In this document: positions 13,850-20,620 of the stretch, piece by piece
Layout of the letters: each line of letters begins with the position of its first letter
How positions within the stretch are numbered: position 1 is the first letter of the stretch
Source of the DNA: Armatimonadota bacterium
Lineage (GTDB): Bacteria; Armatimonadota; DTGP01; JAHWJO01
NCBI GenBank assembly: GCA_019348365.1
Contig: JAHWJO010000010.1
Span: 1-20,620, forward strand
Direction of reading: 5' to 3'
DNA: 20,620 bases
Notes under the pieces: generated by a model
The model's database searches: none
The model's input: the letters and a program-made list of their open reading frames with translations, nothing else
What the model was told of the DNA's origin: nothing
Position numbers and translations under genes: made by a program

Positions 13850-14168
13850 CGGCAGGACCTTTACTATGTTGGGAACTGTGTGGCGAGACTTCCTGTATCG
13901 CTAGTACCATCTCCGGCTCAAAGAGGGCCTGGATCTGCTCCAAAGTCAGCTTTTCCTTGAAATGCAGGCCGATCCAAAAATCTTTTGTGCTAATGCGGTC
14001 GAGGAATTCGATGCCGTCAATAGTCAGAAATCTCACATGCTTCTTCAGCCTTCTGGGGAGGGCGACGTGCATCCCTATCTTGATCGTCCCATCCAGAATA
14101 TCACCGTAGATGTACGGTCCGACACCCGTGACTTCAAATGTATTCGCAACACGAAAAAGCGCAGGCAT
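13842..14168 (-). CDS. small free-standing protein resembling translation-factor (EF-Tu) domain II
   Basis: The 108-residue product opens with FRVANTFEVTGVGPYIYGDI, then LDGTIKIGM. It continues with VRFLTIDGIEFLDR and IGLHF. This is the order seen in the beta-barrel domain II of EF-Tu-type GTPases (F..V.D.F.ITGRG....G....GTIK.G, then V..IE.F, then VGL). No GTPase domain exists here or next door. A C-terminal segment (LTLEQIQALFEPEMVLAIQE) extends the barrel. Function is unknown, and an RNA- or protein-binding role would be inference. Its stop overlaps the start of the DUF4336 gene by 8 nt, which strongly suggests co-translation. Its own ribosome site is poor. Confidence 0.75.
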   Translation of the reverse strand: MPALFRVANTFEVTGVGPYIYGDILDGTIKIGMHVALPRRLKKHVRFLTIDGIEFLDRISTKDFWIGLHFKEKLTLEQIQALFEPEMVLAIQEVSPHSSQHSKGPADA

Positions 14169-14217
14169 GATGACACCGTAGACCTTTTACACCCGGTTTT
14201 GCGCTGAAGTTCTCCTG

Positions 14218-14364
14218 TCACACCCATGGATTTTGGCCGATCCCTCCGGGATACAGGTGGAGTCGCATGTCGAGCCCCCGAACACTCCATTCGTTCCGAA
14301 CGGCTTCTTCCACCTGCTCCAACGCGGTGGATTTGAAGTGTATCTCCAACAGCGGAATCGGCAT
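14218..14364 (-). CDS. small hypothetical protein (48 aa)
   Basis: This short ORF is credible because GGGGAGGAG lies 5 nt upstream of ATG 14364 and because it heads the minus-strand gene run, 49 bp before the EF-Tu domain-II-like gene. The product begins MPIPLLEIHFKSTALEQVEE and ends GLDMRLHLYPGGIGQNPWV. It is soluble, with one likely helix (STALEQVEEAVRNEW), and has no recognisable motif. The longer open frame back to 14502 lacks a ribosome site. Function unknown. Confidence 0.6.
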   Translation of the reverse strand: MPIPLLEIHFKSTALEQVEEAVRNEWSVRGLDMRLHLYPGGIGQNPWV

Positions 14365-14511
14365 CACTTCTCCTCCCCTGCAACGGTATTGACGCAAACG
14401 GGCCTCCCCCGTCCATGGCCCCTGAAAAATGGAATATCTGGGTGAACGCCAGTTCAAACTTCTCTTCTTTTTATCGAACGACGGGAGGTTCGCCGCGTTC
14501 ATTCTTCCCTT

Positions 14512-14526
14512 TCCCGTTAAACGGGA
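14512..14526. promoter_or_regulatory. 15-bp palindrome in a divergent intergenic region
   Basis: TCCCGTT-A-AACGGGA is perfectly symmetric. It lies between the divergent starts of the 48-aa gene (14364, minus) and the 74-aa gene (14589, plus), where an operator would be placed. No regulator can be assigned. Confidence 0.35.
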
Positions 14527-14588
14527 GGGGGACTTCCATAGGACGCTTTTGCAGGGTCTCGTCTCAATCTCTATGAAGGAGAAACATC

Positions 14589-14813
14589 ATGGGTCCTCAG
14601 GTCCGCGTTAGAGACATGCGCCCGTCGGAGGGCGATCCGATCCTCAGCTCCCGCAGGAGCGACCGGTGTCTGGGCCAGGTGGCGGAGGTGGTGGAGCGCG
14701 TGGCGTATCCCTGCCGCTGGTTTGTGTATGACCGCCGGGGAGACGGCTTTCCCATCGAGCCGCTCGGAAACGGGAGTTGGAAGAGCGTCACGGAGAACAA
14801 CTACGAAGGCTGA
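14589..14813 (+). CDS. small hypothetical protein (74 aa)
   Basis: AAGGAG lies 7 nt upstream of ATG 14589, which makes this plus-strand ORF credible among minus-strand neighbours. The product has a basic, Arg-rich start (MGPQVRVRDMRPSEGDPILS) and a core CLGQVAEVVERVAYPCRWFV followed by YDRRGDGFPIEPLG. It has two cysteines (CLGQ and PCRW) but no CxxC motif, and no membrane helix. I do not recognise a family. A possible terminator follows at 14878-14910. Confidence 0.6.
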   Translation: MGPQVRVRDMRPSEGDPILSSRRSDRCLGQVAEVVERVAYPCRWFVYDRRGDGFPIEPLGNGSWKSVTENNYEG

Positions 14814-14877
14814 CAACGGCGGACAACAGCAGGCACTTCCTTATCCTTAATCAATCTGTGAGTGCAAACCCACCGAA

Positions 14878-14910
14878 GGCGGCAGCGCAACGGATACGCC
14901 GCCGTCTTCC
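14878..14910 (+). terminator. possible terminator between convergent genes
   Basis: GGCGGC (14878-14883) and GCCGCC (14898-14903) can pair across a 14-nt loop and are followed by GTCTTCCCCC. The stem is short and the U-tract weak, but the site lies exactly between the stops at 14813 (+) and 14915 (-). Confidence 0.35.
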
Positions 14911-14914
14911 CCCT

Positions 14915-15556
14915 TCACAGGTTTTGCGCCGTCTCCCACGCGATCTGTTGGAGCCGCTTCCCCCGACTTTCCTCCAAACCCTTCACCTCATTCCACCGCC
15001 CTTCAGGGCTCTCCCCGAATAACGTCGCGTAGAAGACGCACGCCGCGAGATAGCTCCCGGCGGGGTTCGGATGACTCTGGTCCGGGTCGTGGAGCGTGAG
15101 GTCCGGCTGCTCCTCCAGCGCCCGCTCCCACGCGATCCCCACCGGCGCGACGAGCGCCCCGATCTCCTCCCCGATACTCCGGTACGCCTCGGTGATCTCG
15201 GCCTGCCGCTCCGGGGCATCCCGGCGTGCCCAGGTCAGGTAGAGGACGGCCCGCGCCCCACGCTCTTTGATCGCCGCATCGAACTTCCGCATGTAGTCGT
15301 GCATCTTTGCGGGGTTCTTGAACGGGAGGGTGCTCTGCTCCTGAAGCGATACGTAATCCCAGTCGGCGGATTCGAGCTTCCGCCGCGCCTCTCCCTTGTC
15401 CCAGTGGGTCTTCAGCGCCATGCCGTTCAGGAGGGAGGATTCGGTCTCAAGGGTGCGGGGCGGGTCGGCGGAGGCGGCGAGCGTTCGGATCATCCCCGGC
15501 AGGTCGTTGCGGCCGGTGAAGCTGTTGCCGATGAACAGGATGCGCGTGGACGACAT
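14915..15556 (-). CDS. SGNH/GDSL-type hydrolase
   Basis: The 213-residue protein has the SGNH esterase layout. Block I is ILFIGNSFTGRN with the nucleophile S12, G45 in SLLNGMALK may supply the second block, and LQEQS follows in the middle. The final DPDQSHPNPAG carries the D159/H162 dyad. Such enzymes remove acyl groups from carbohydrates or lipids. The absence of a signal peptide suggests action in the cytoplasm, and the substrate is unknown. GAGGAG lies 10 nt upstream of ATG 15556. The gene follows the ankyrin gene by 62 bp on the same strand and may be co-transcribed with it. Confidence 0.85.
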   Translation of the reverse strand: MSSTRILFIGNSFTGRNDLPGMIRTLAASADPPRTLETESSLLNGMALKTHWDKGEARRKLESADWDYVSLQEQSTLPFKNPAKMHDYMRKFDAAIKERGARAVLYLTWARRDAPERQAEITEAYRSIGEEIGALVAPVGIAWERALEEQPDLTLHDPDQSHPNPAGSYLAACVFYATLFGESPEGRWNEVKGLEESRGKRLQQIAWETAQNL

Positions 15557-15618
15557 AGAAGGCGATCTCCTCGGTGAAATGAACGTGTCGGAGGCGCTGT
15601 TTCGGTGATCCGGATTCG

Positions 15619-16899
15619 TCAGGCGGACCCTTCGGATACCGGCGACCGGGAGCCATGGCGGATCAGGACCTCCTTCACGGCGTTGCTGCCTCCGGCTTCT
15701 TCCGGCACCGGCGCTCCGGCGGCGATCATTCGCTCGACGCAGGCGGGATAGTCCCCGGTTTTATCCCGAACGTGAACGGACCCCCAGACACAGGCGGTCA
15801 GCGGCGTGCCTTCGAACTCGTTCTTCACCTCCAGAGATGCGCCGTGCTCCAGCAGCAGGTCCACCATCTTCAGGAATCCGTGCATCGCGGCCCGGTGCAG
15901 CGCGGTGGAGTCGTGGAGGCCCTTTGCATCCACGTCGAACCCGGCCCGGAGCATGAGGCGGACGGCATCGAGGCGGTTCTTCCAGGCCATATCGGCGATG
16001 AAGCTCATCTCCTCCGGCGGGAGCGTCTGCGCGAGATCGGGTTGCTCGGCGAGGAGCGCGTCCACCGCCGCTTCGTCGGCCCGGCCGCACGCGAGCAGGA
16101 GCCGCTGGGCCGGGGTGCTGCGGGAAAGCAGGTAATCCAACAGCTTTGTGTGACCGTGTTCCGCCGCCAGGAGGAGGGGCCGGGCCGCGTAGCCCAGCGT
16201 GTAGGCGTAGGCGTGGCCGCCGGGGGCCGTGTACGGCTCCTTCCCGATCCGGGCGCTCAGGGCATCGGGGTCGGCGTTCAGCGCGGCTTTCGCCAGATCC
16301 ATGTCGCCCAGCACGCACGCGATGAAGATGTCGGTCTCCGCGCCGTGGTCCACAAGGTAGCGCAGTTTTTCGGGTTTATGGATCGCCCACTGGGCGGCGG
16401 TGCCGTGGTGGTCGAGGTCCCGGGCGTTGAGGTCCGCGCCGCGCTCCAGCAGGAGGTCCATGATCTCCCGGTCTTCCGCAAAGTGGAGGGGCCGGTAGCC
16501 GTCCCCGCCCTTCGCATGGACGAGGCTCGGGTCGGCGTCCAGCAGCTCCCGCAGCCGGTCGATCATGCCGAGTCCGGCGGCGGCGTGGGCATCCACGACC
16601 GCCCCCCGCTCGATGAGGTACGCCGCCGTTTCGGGATCGGTCTCGTCCAGCACCCCGAAACCGCCGGCCCACCAGGCGCTCCGGGCGTTGATATCCGCGC
16701 CGTGCGCCAGGAGCGCGTCCACCATCTCGCGGTGGTTCTTGGAGTAAACGATGGCGGGGGCATCGAAGCTGAACAGGGGGTCATTGATGACGGACACCAT
16801 CTCCGGCGCGTCCCGGAAGAGGGTTTCAATCTGACCGACATCGCGGGACTGCACCGCTGTTTTGAACTGTTCGACCTGCGCCGGGGCGGGGGTTGCCAT
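15619..16899 (-). CDS. ankyrin-repeat protein
   Basis: The 426-residue protein is made of ankyrin repeats with long linkers. They include EMVDALLAHGADINARSAWW, AAYLIERGAVVDAHAAAGLG, GYRPLHFAEDREIMDLLLER, LRYLVDHGAETDIFIACVLG, RPLLLAAEHGHTKLLDYLLS and TALHRAAMHGFLKMVDLLLE. No signal peptide, membrane helix or enzyme domain is seen, so it is a likely cytoplasmic binding protein with unknown partner. ATG 16899 has AAAGGA about 7 nt upstream. It is divergent from the PhyH/LacI genes across a 268-bp region and is followed by the SGNH hydrolase gene. It resembles the 11115-12212 protein in type, but the repeats differ, so I do not call them a recent duplication. Confidence 0.9.
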   Translation of the reverse strand: MATPAPAQVEQFKTAVQSRDVGQIETLFRDAPEMVSVINDPLFSFDAPAIVYSKNHREMVDALLAHGADINARSAWWAGGFGVLDETDPETAAYLIERGAVVDAHAAAGLGMIDRLRELLDADPSLVHAKGGDGYRPLHFAEDREIMDLLLERGADLNARDLDHHGTAAQWAIHKPEKLRYLVDHGAETDIFIACVLGDMDLAKAALNADPDALSARIGKEPYTAPGGHAYAYTLGYAARPLLLAAEHGHTKLLDYLLSRSTPAQRLLLACGRADEAAVDALLAEQPDLAQTLPPEEMSFIADMAWKNRLDAVRLMLRAGFDVDAKGLHDSTALHRAAMHGFLKMVDLLLEHGASLEVKNEFEGTPLTACVWGSVHVRDKTGDYPACVERMIAAGAPVPEEAGGSNAVKEVLIRHGSRSPVSEGSA

Positions 16900-17120
16900 G
16901 GGTTTTTCCTTTCGAGAGTCGAGGGCGTAAACGGAACTTCCGTTCTGTTATCGGCGGAAACCGGCCCGCCCTGGAGAGTTTTTCGCCTGAACCCGTCCTA
17001 CTCCGAAAGATTCGGGATAAATCTCATGAGGCATCAGAGGAGGAACGCGGGGAAGGGAGAAAAGACATGGGGCGGGGCCGTTCACCATTCAGGGGGATAA
17101 ATTCCCCGGCGCCTGGCTAA

Positions 17121-17138
17121 GATAACGGTGACGTTATC
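17121..17138. promoter_or_regulatory. operator-like palindrome upstream of the PhyH/LacI genes
   Basis: GATAACG-GTGA-CGTTATC is a perfect 7-bp inverted repeat with a 4-nt centre, 30 bp before the PhyH start (17168). A LacI-family regulator follows that gene, so autoregulation through this site is plausible. Against it, the centre is not the CpG usual for LacI-family operators. A second smaller inverted repeat (GGGGA-TAAAT-TCCCC) lies near 17094-17108. Confidence 0.45.
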
Positions 17139-17167
17139 GCAATAAATCCGCAACTCAGGAGTATTTG

Positions 17168-18025
17168 ATGAGCATCCCCTTTAACGAATCCGCCATCCCC
17201 GGCCGGCATACGCTGCTCTACCGGGTGCGAGACTACGATAAAGGGTTTCCGGAGCGGGAGGTGGAAGTCCTCGCCACGCCCGAAGAGATCCAGGCGTTCG
17301 TGCGGGACGGGTACCTGGTGCGGGAGAACCTGATCTCCATGGAAACCGTCGAGCGGCTGCGCGCGGCCTTCGATGAGATCGTTTCCCCCAACGACCGGCC
17401 GGAGAAGTCGGGAGGTAAGAATTTCGGCGGGATTTTCCTCCGGCACATGATGGACCGGCATCCCGCCTTCCTCGAATTCCTGAAGTTCCCCCCCACGCTC
17501 TCCATTGCTCGCGCGCTCTTCGGGCCTTACGTCCAGCATCGTGGGTTCACCGGACGCGTCTGCTACCCGGACGACCCCTACCAGGAGACGGAGTGGCACT
17601 TCCACCAGCGCCTCGTGCCGGATCCCCTGCCCCCGATGTACTCCCAACCGCAGACGATGGACGTGCTGCTCTACCTCGACGATATCGATGACGCGAACGG
17701 GCCGCTCGCCATCGTCCCCGGCTCCCACCACTGGATCGAGACGGATCTGCGCAAGAACGATTTCGAGGACAAGGAAGGACAGGTGATTCTGAAGCTCCCG
17801 GCGGGGAGCGCGGTCCTGGCGCACGGGAGTCTCTGGCACCGATCCCTGCCGACGCAGCCGGGGGGGACCATGCGCCGCCTGCTCCTCTTTGGGTACGGCC
17901 CCGGCTGGCAGAAGCCCTCCATCTACGGGAAGAAGCCGGAGAACGGGCTGACCCTGCAACTGCTCGAAGACCCGAACCTCGATGAAGAGACGAAGGAGCT
18001 GCTCGGCATTGCGGGATTCATGTAA
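17168..18025 (+). CDS. PhyH-family dioxygenase-like protein with an HxH motif
   Basis: The 285-residue protein has the PhyH fold signature: LISMETVERLRAAFDEI near residue 55-71, then EWHFHQRLVPDPLPP, MDVLLYLDDIDDANGPLAIV, PGSHHW and LAHGSLWHRSLP. In the family two residues in an HxD motif and a distal His bind iron. Here the first motif is H144-F-H146, so the Asp is His, while the distal H224 and a basic R236/R237 pair remain. The ATG at 17168 follows CAGGAG at 6 nt. A TTG codon directly before it is unlikely. The LacI-family gene starts 56 bp after the stop, so the two may be one transcript under the palindrome at 17121-17138. The substrate is unknown. Confidence 0.87.
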   Translation: MSIPFNESAIPGRHTLLYRVRDYDKGFPEREVEVLATPEEIQAFVRDGYLVRENLISMETVERLRAAFDEIVSPNDRPEKSGGKNFGGIFLRHMMDRHPAFLEFLKFPPTLSIARALFGPYVQHRGFTGRVCYPDDPYQETEWHFHQRLVPDPLPPMYSQPQTMDVLLYLDDIDDANGPLAIVPGSHHWIETDLRKNDFEDKEGQVILKLPAGSAVLAHGSLWHRSLPTQPGGTMRRLLLFGYGPGWQKPSIYGKKPENGLTLQLLEDPNLDEETKELLGIAGFM

Positions 18026-18081
18026 ATCGCGGGATATCGGTCCATGCAAGTCAATAGATCTGGAAGTAGAGAGGGGAATAT

Positions 18082-19167
18082 ATGGCGGTAAAGATGCGCG
18101 ACGTCGCCGAACGGGCGGGGGTCTCGATCAAGACGGTCTCGCGGGTGGTGAACGACCAGGGGGAGATCTCCGAATCGACCCGCCAGAAGGTCCTCCAGGC
18201 CATCAAAGAGACGGGGTATCGCCCCAACACGCTCGCACGGAGCCTGGTTTCCGGGAAGACGATGAGCGTGGCGCTGCTGCTCCCATCGCTCTCCCATCCG
18301 TTTTACGCCGAGGTTGCCGAAGGAGTATTAAGCGCGGCACAGGGACGGGGCTACGGCGTCTTCCTCCGCCTGACGGAGGAAGACCCGCCGACGGAGTGGG
18401 AGGCGCTGGAAAACCTGGCGGCCAAACAGGTGGACGGCATCCTGTTGTGCGGCAGTCCCCTGGAGGAAGAGAAGATCACCCGGTTTTCGGATGAGCATGG
18501 GATCCCGTTCCTTCTGCTCACCGACCGACCGACGAAAAACCTCCTCTCCGTATACGTGTCGGGAGCGGAGGGGTTGGGCGAGGTGACGGCCCACCTCCTC
18601 CGGCTCGGCCATGAGGCCGTCGGGTACGTGGGCTGGCGGTCTCCGAATGAGGACACGCGGGTGGAAGGGGTCCGCCGCGCGCTGGAATCGAAGGCTCTGA
18701 AGCTGGAGGAGCGCCGGACGGTCTACGCTCCGAATCTCAGTGTCGAGGCCGGGCGGGAAGCGACGCTGCGGCTCTTCCTGCGGTCGCTGGAGGTCACCGC
18801 CGTCGTCGCGTACGACGATCATCTGGCGGTCGGGGCGATGCAGGCGTGCGCCGACCTGGAAAAGAACGTGCCGGGACAGGTGGCGGTGGCGGGCTTCGGC
18901 GATCTCCCGCTGGCGTCGCTGGTGGCCCCGACTCTCACGACGATGCGGGTGCCCCACCGCGAAACGGGGGAATGGATGATGGAGCAGCTCGCGAAAGCCC
19001 TCGCATCGGAGCCGCTTACGGCGGAACGCATCCGGATGAAGCCGAAGCTGGTCATGCGGGAATCGTGCGGAAAAGGCAACGCAGCGAAGGAGATTCAGCC
19101 GGAGGGCGACCCCGGTGTGCCAAATGGATCAATTTCAAAGAAGACCATCGAGAAGGAAATTACATAA
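18082..19167 (+). CDS. LacI-family transcriptional regulator
   Basis: The 361-residue protein has an N-terminal helix-turn-helix (KMRDVAERAGVSIKTVSRVV, residues 4-23) and the hinge helix with the conserved Leu (NTLARSL, about 49-55). A periplasmic-binding-protein-like effector domain (about 60-330) follows, with VALLLPSLSHPFYAEVAEGV, QVDGILLCG, GHEAVGYVGW, VVAYDDHLAVGAMQA and VAVAGFGDLPLA. The family usually represses sugar or metabolite genes and is released by a small ligand. The C-terminal 35 residues or so are Lys/Glu-rich and beyond the family domain. GAGGGG lies 5 nt upstream of ATG 18082. The adjacent PhyH gene and palindrome are the most likely targets, but that link is inference. Confidence 0.93.
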   Translation: MAVKMRDVAERAGVSIKTVSRVVNDQGEISESTRQKVLQAIKETGYRPNTLARSLVSGKTMSVALLLPSLSHPFYAEVAEGVLSAAQGRGYGVFLRLTEEDPPTEWEALENLAAKQVDGILLCGSPLEEEKITRFSDEHGIPFLLLTDRPTKNLLSVYVSGAEGLGEVTAHLLRLGHEAVGYVGWRSPNEDTRVEGVRRALESKALKLEERRTVYAPNLSVEAGREATLRLFLRSLEVTAVVAYDDHLAVGAMQACADLEKNVPGQVAVAGFGDLPLASLVAPTLTTMRVPHRETGEWMMEQLAKALASEPLTAERIRMKPKLVMRESCGKGNAAKEIQPEGDPGVPNGSISKKTIEKEIT

Positions 19168-19231
19168 GATGCTGACGGACAGGGAGGAATATAAAATCGG
19201 CTCATGCTAAAATACCGACGGAGGCAAACGG

Positions 19232-19399
19232 ATGACCAAGATCGCAAGTCTGCTTATCGAGACGCCCTCCGGGGCCGTCAATTCCCATGCCTCATCCGGA
19301 GAACAACAGGTGGAAGGCAAAAAGGCGGGAGTGGCGCTGGCGGTGCGGGAGATCTCCGGGCTCGTGGTGGGGCTGGAGCACTTCCTCGATCTCAATTGA
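19232..19399 (+). CDS. small hypothetical protein (55 aa)
   Basis: An ORF of 55 codons (ATG 19232, TGA 19397-19399) with an excellent ribosome site, CGGAGG, 7 nt upstream. The product begins MTKIASLLIETPSGAVNSHA and ends GLVVGLEHFLDLN. A hydrophilic middle (SGEQQVEGKKAG) separates it from a hydrophobic segment (VALAVREISGLVVGLEHFL) that looks like an amphipathic helix rather than a full membrane span. It lies 64 bp past the LacI gene and 26 bp before the ADP-ribosylglycohydrolase gene, so it may share their transcript. I do not recognise it. Confidence 0.6.
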   Translation: MTKIASLLIETPSGAVNSHASSGEQQVEGKKAGVALAVREISGLVVGLEHFLDLN

Positions 19400-19425
19400 G
19401 GATATAGGGATTCGGGGGATACTTC

Positions 19426-20355
19426 ATGGCAACACGAAGAGAGAAGATTGAAGGGGGCATCATCGGGTTGCTCGTCGGGGATGCTCTGGGGGTTCCATAC
19501 GAGTTCCATTCCCGTTTGGAGATCCCTCCGCCGGAGGTGATCGAGTATGACCCACCGGCATGGTTCAACCGGTCTCATCGGGGCACGCCTCCCGGCACAT
19601 GGTCCGACGACGGCGCACAAGCCCTCTGTTTGCTGGCCTCGCTCCTCGAATGCGAGCGATTTGATGTGGACGACTTCGGGCATCGGCTGGTCCGCTGGCA
19701 GGAAGAGGGGTACATGGCCGTCGATAACCGCGTCTTTGACATTGGCAGCACCACAAGCGACGCCATTTACGCCCTTCAAGCGGGCACTCCTCCATTGGAA
19801 GCCGGGCCGAGAGGGGTCAATGCAAACGGCAATGGGTCCTTGATGCGCGTTCTCCCCCTGGCCCTGTGGCACCCTGGTACGGATGAGGAGCTGGTCCGTG
19901 ACGCTCAATTGCAGTCGCGGGTGACACACGGACATCTGCGGAGTCAGGTCTGCTGCGCGCTGTACTGCCTGTGGGCGCGTTACACGCTGGCTGAAGCAGA
20001 GGATGCCTGGTCGAGGGCAATTACAGTTCTGCGTGAGATCTACTCCGAAGAGGATTCGGCAACCGAGGAATTGGAGGGTGTCATTGTACCGGAGGATCAC
20101 GTAGATCCGGGCGGGTCGGGCTACGTTGTCGATTGCCTCCGCTCGGCTTTGTGGGCCACATGGCAGGGAGACTATGAAACTGTCGTGCGTTCGGCCATTT
20201 CCCTGGGGAAAGATACCGACACGACCGCATGCGTTGCCGGAGGAATCGCGGGCGTTCGAGACGGATTGGGAAGCATCCCCCTCCGATGGAGAAGAGGTTT
20301 GAGGGGCCAGGAGATGGTGGAGCCACTGTTGCGACGGTGGTTGAAAGGAATGTAA
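19426..20355 (+). CDS. ADP-ribosylglycohydrolase (DraG-type) family protein
   Basis: The 309-residue protein has the all-helical DraG/ARH fold, which removes ADP-ribose from proteins or other acceptors with two Mg or Mn ions. It opens with IIGLLVGDALGVPYEF. Metal-site residues are S60-D61-D62 in GTWSDDGAQAL, where the commonest form is TDDT, and D263, D265, T266 in LGKDTDTTACVAGGIAG. The substrate loop is NANGNGSLMRVLPLALW. All Asp ligands are present, so activity is likely. The acceptor is unknown, and no ADP-ribosyltransferase is visible here. The ribosome site is weak (GGGGGA about 8 nt upstream). The stop lies 7 nt from the convergent gene at 20363. Confidence 0.92.
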   Translation: MATRREKIEGGIIGLLVGDALGVPYEFHSRLEIPPPEVIEYDPPAWFNRSHRGTPPGTWSDDGAQALCLLASLLECERFDVDDFGHRLVRWQEEGYMAVDNRVFDIGSTTSDAIYALQAGTPPLEAGPRGVNANGNGSLMRVLPLALWHPGTDEELVRDAQLQSRVTHGHLRSQVCCALYCLWARYTLAEAEDAWSRAITVLREIYSEEDSATEELEGVIVPEDHVDPGGSGYVVDCLRSALWATWQGDYETVVRSAISLGKDTDTTACVAGGIAGVRDGLGSIPLRWRRGLRGQEMVEPLLRRWLKGM

Positions 20356-20362
20356 ACGGATT

Positions 20363-20620
20363 CTATATTCCCGGCGTATACGTCTGGATCGCCTGGCGCA
20401 TGTCGCCGCTCTTCCACCCCCGCGTGAAGGCGCGCACCCGCTGCTCCGACGTGCCGTGGGTGAACGTCTCCGGGACCACGTACCCCTGGGATTGCTTCTG
20501 GAGGCGGTCGTCGCCGATGGCGGCGGCGGCCCCGAGCGCCTCCTCGATGTCTCGCGCGTCGATGCTCGCCATCCGCTTCGCATGATTCGCCCACACCCCG
20601 GCTAAGTAATCCGCCTGAAG
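20363..20620 (-). CDS. C-terminal part of a YpfJ/KPN_02809-type putative neutral zinc metallopeptidase (5' partial)
   Basis: The frame is open to the window edge, so the N-terminus and the HExxH zinc site lie outside. The visible 85 residues match the C-terminus of the family: LQADYLAGVWANHA (normally ELQAD, with the third zinc ligand Glu just outside), then DIEEALGAAAAIGDDRLQ, SQGYVVPETFTHGTSEQRV and RAFTRGWKSGDMRQ. The family is predicted to be membrane-anchored proteases of unknown substrate. The stop is TAG at 20363-20365, convergent with the ADP-ribosylglycohydrolase gene, and no terminator is visible in the 7-bp gap. Confidence 0.88.
   Translation of the reverse strand, partial: LQADYLAGVWANHAKRMASIDARDIEEALGAAAAIGDDRLQKQSQGYVVPETFTHGTSEQRVRAFTRGWKSGDMRQAIQTYTPGI

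Noticed and set aside
11115..16899. Recent duplication of the two ankyrin genes
   Set aside because: The two proteins share only the repeat consensus. Linkers, lengths and order of repeats differ.
15655..17100. 481-codon plus-strand open frame
   Set aside because: It is antisense to the ankyrin gene 15619-16899. Its composition is Gly/Val/Arg/Glu-rich as expected for the opposite strand of a GC-rich gene, and no domain or ribosome site is seen.
17117..18049. 310-codon minus-strand open frame
   Set aside because: It is antisense to the PhyH gene, which has motifs and a good ribosome site.
19207..20583. 458-codon minus-strand open frame
   Set aside because: It runs antisense through the ADP-ribosylglycohydrolase gene, whose motifs are clear on the plus strand. 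The translation has no recognisable domain.

Overview
The window is a GC-rich bacterial chromosomal segment that carries mostly ordinary chromosomal genes. It holds no rRNA, tRNA, CRISPR array, transposase or phage gene that I can recognise. The mix includes GH43 glycosidase, two PhyH-type dioxygenases, a LacI-family regulator, an SGNH hydrolase, ankyrin proteins, DUF4336 and DUF2568 proteins and degenerate intergenic repeats. It would fit an Armatimonadota-like or another little-studied heterotrophic soil or water lineage. That placement is inference and no marker here proves it. TAG, TGA and TAA all end well-recognised genes, so the genetic code is standard.

Layout. Positions 1-892 (+) hold the C-terminal part of a BsuPI/OB-fold-like protein and a 5'-truncated YjaB-like GNAT acetyltransferase, closed by a strong bidirectional hairpin (916-939). 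On the minus strand follow a WecA/TagO-type phosphoglycosyl transferase (975-1928) with a TTG start and a long hairpin-rich leader, a GH43 glycosidase (2494-3477), an EamA transporter with a His-rich tail (3572-4657), a PhyH dioxygenase (4753-5574) and a conserved hypothetical protein (5819-6343) with its own terminator.

Positions 6493-7835 (-) hold two toxin-antitoxin modules in tandem: AbrB-type antitoxin/PIN toxin, and MNT/HepT. They lie just downstream of a full-length proofreading DNA polymerase I (7904-10780). The 334-bp gap before polA contains nested inverted repeats. Next come an ankyrin protein (11115-12212) and a minus-strand run of five small genes (14364 to 12337): a 48-aa ORF, a free-standing EF-Tu domain-II-like protein, DUF4336, a conserved hypothetical, and a DUF2568/YrdB membrane protein broken by one in-frame amber codon.

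A short plus-strand ORF (14589-14813) faces an SGNH hydrolase and a second ankyrin protein (15619-16899, -). The last part is mainly plus strand: a PhyH protein with HxH in place of HxD, preceded by an operator-like palindrome, then a LacI-family regulator, a 55-aa ORF with an excellent ribosome binding site, and an ADP-ribosylglycohydrolase. The window ends inside a convergent YpfJ-type zinc metallopeptidase.

I did not find a clearly new multi-gene system. The best candidates for follow-up are the amber-split DUF2568 gene, the nested inverted-repeat island upstream of polA, the structured leader and altered active site of the WecA-like enzyme, and the small-protein/EF-Tu-domain-II/DUF4336 gene run.
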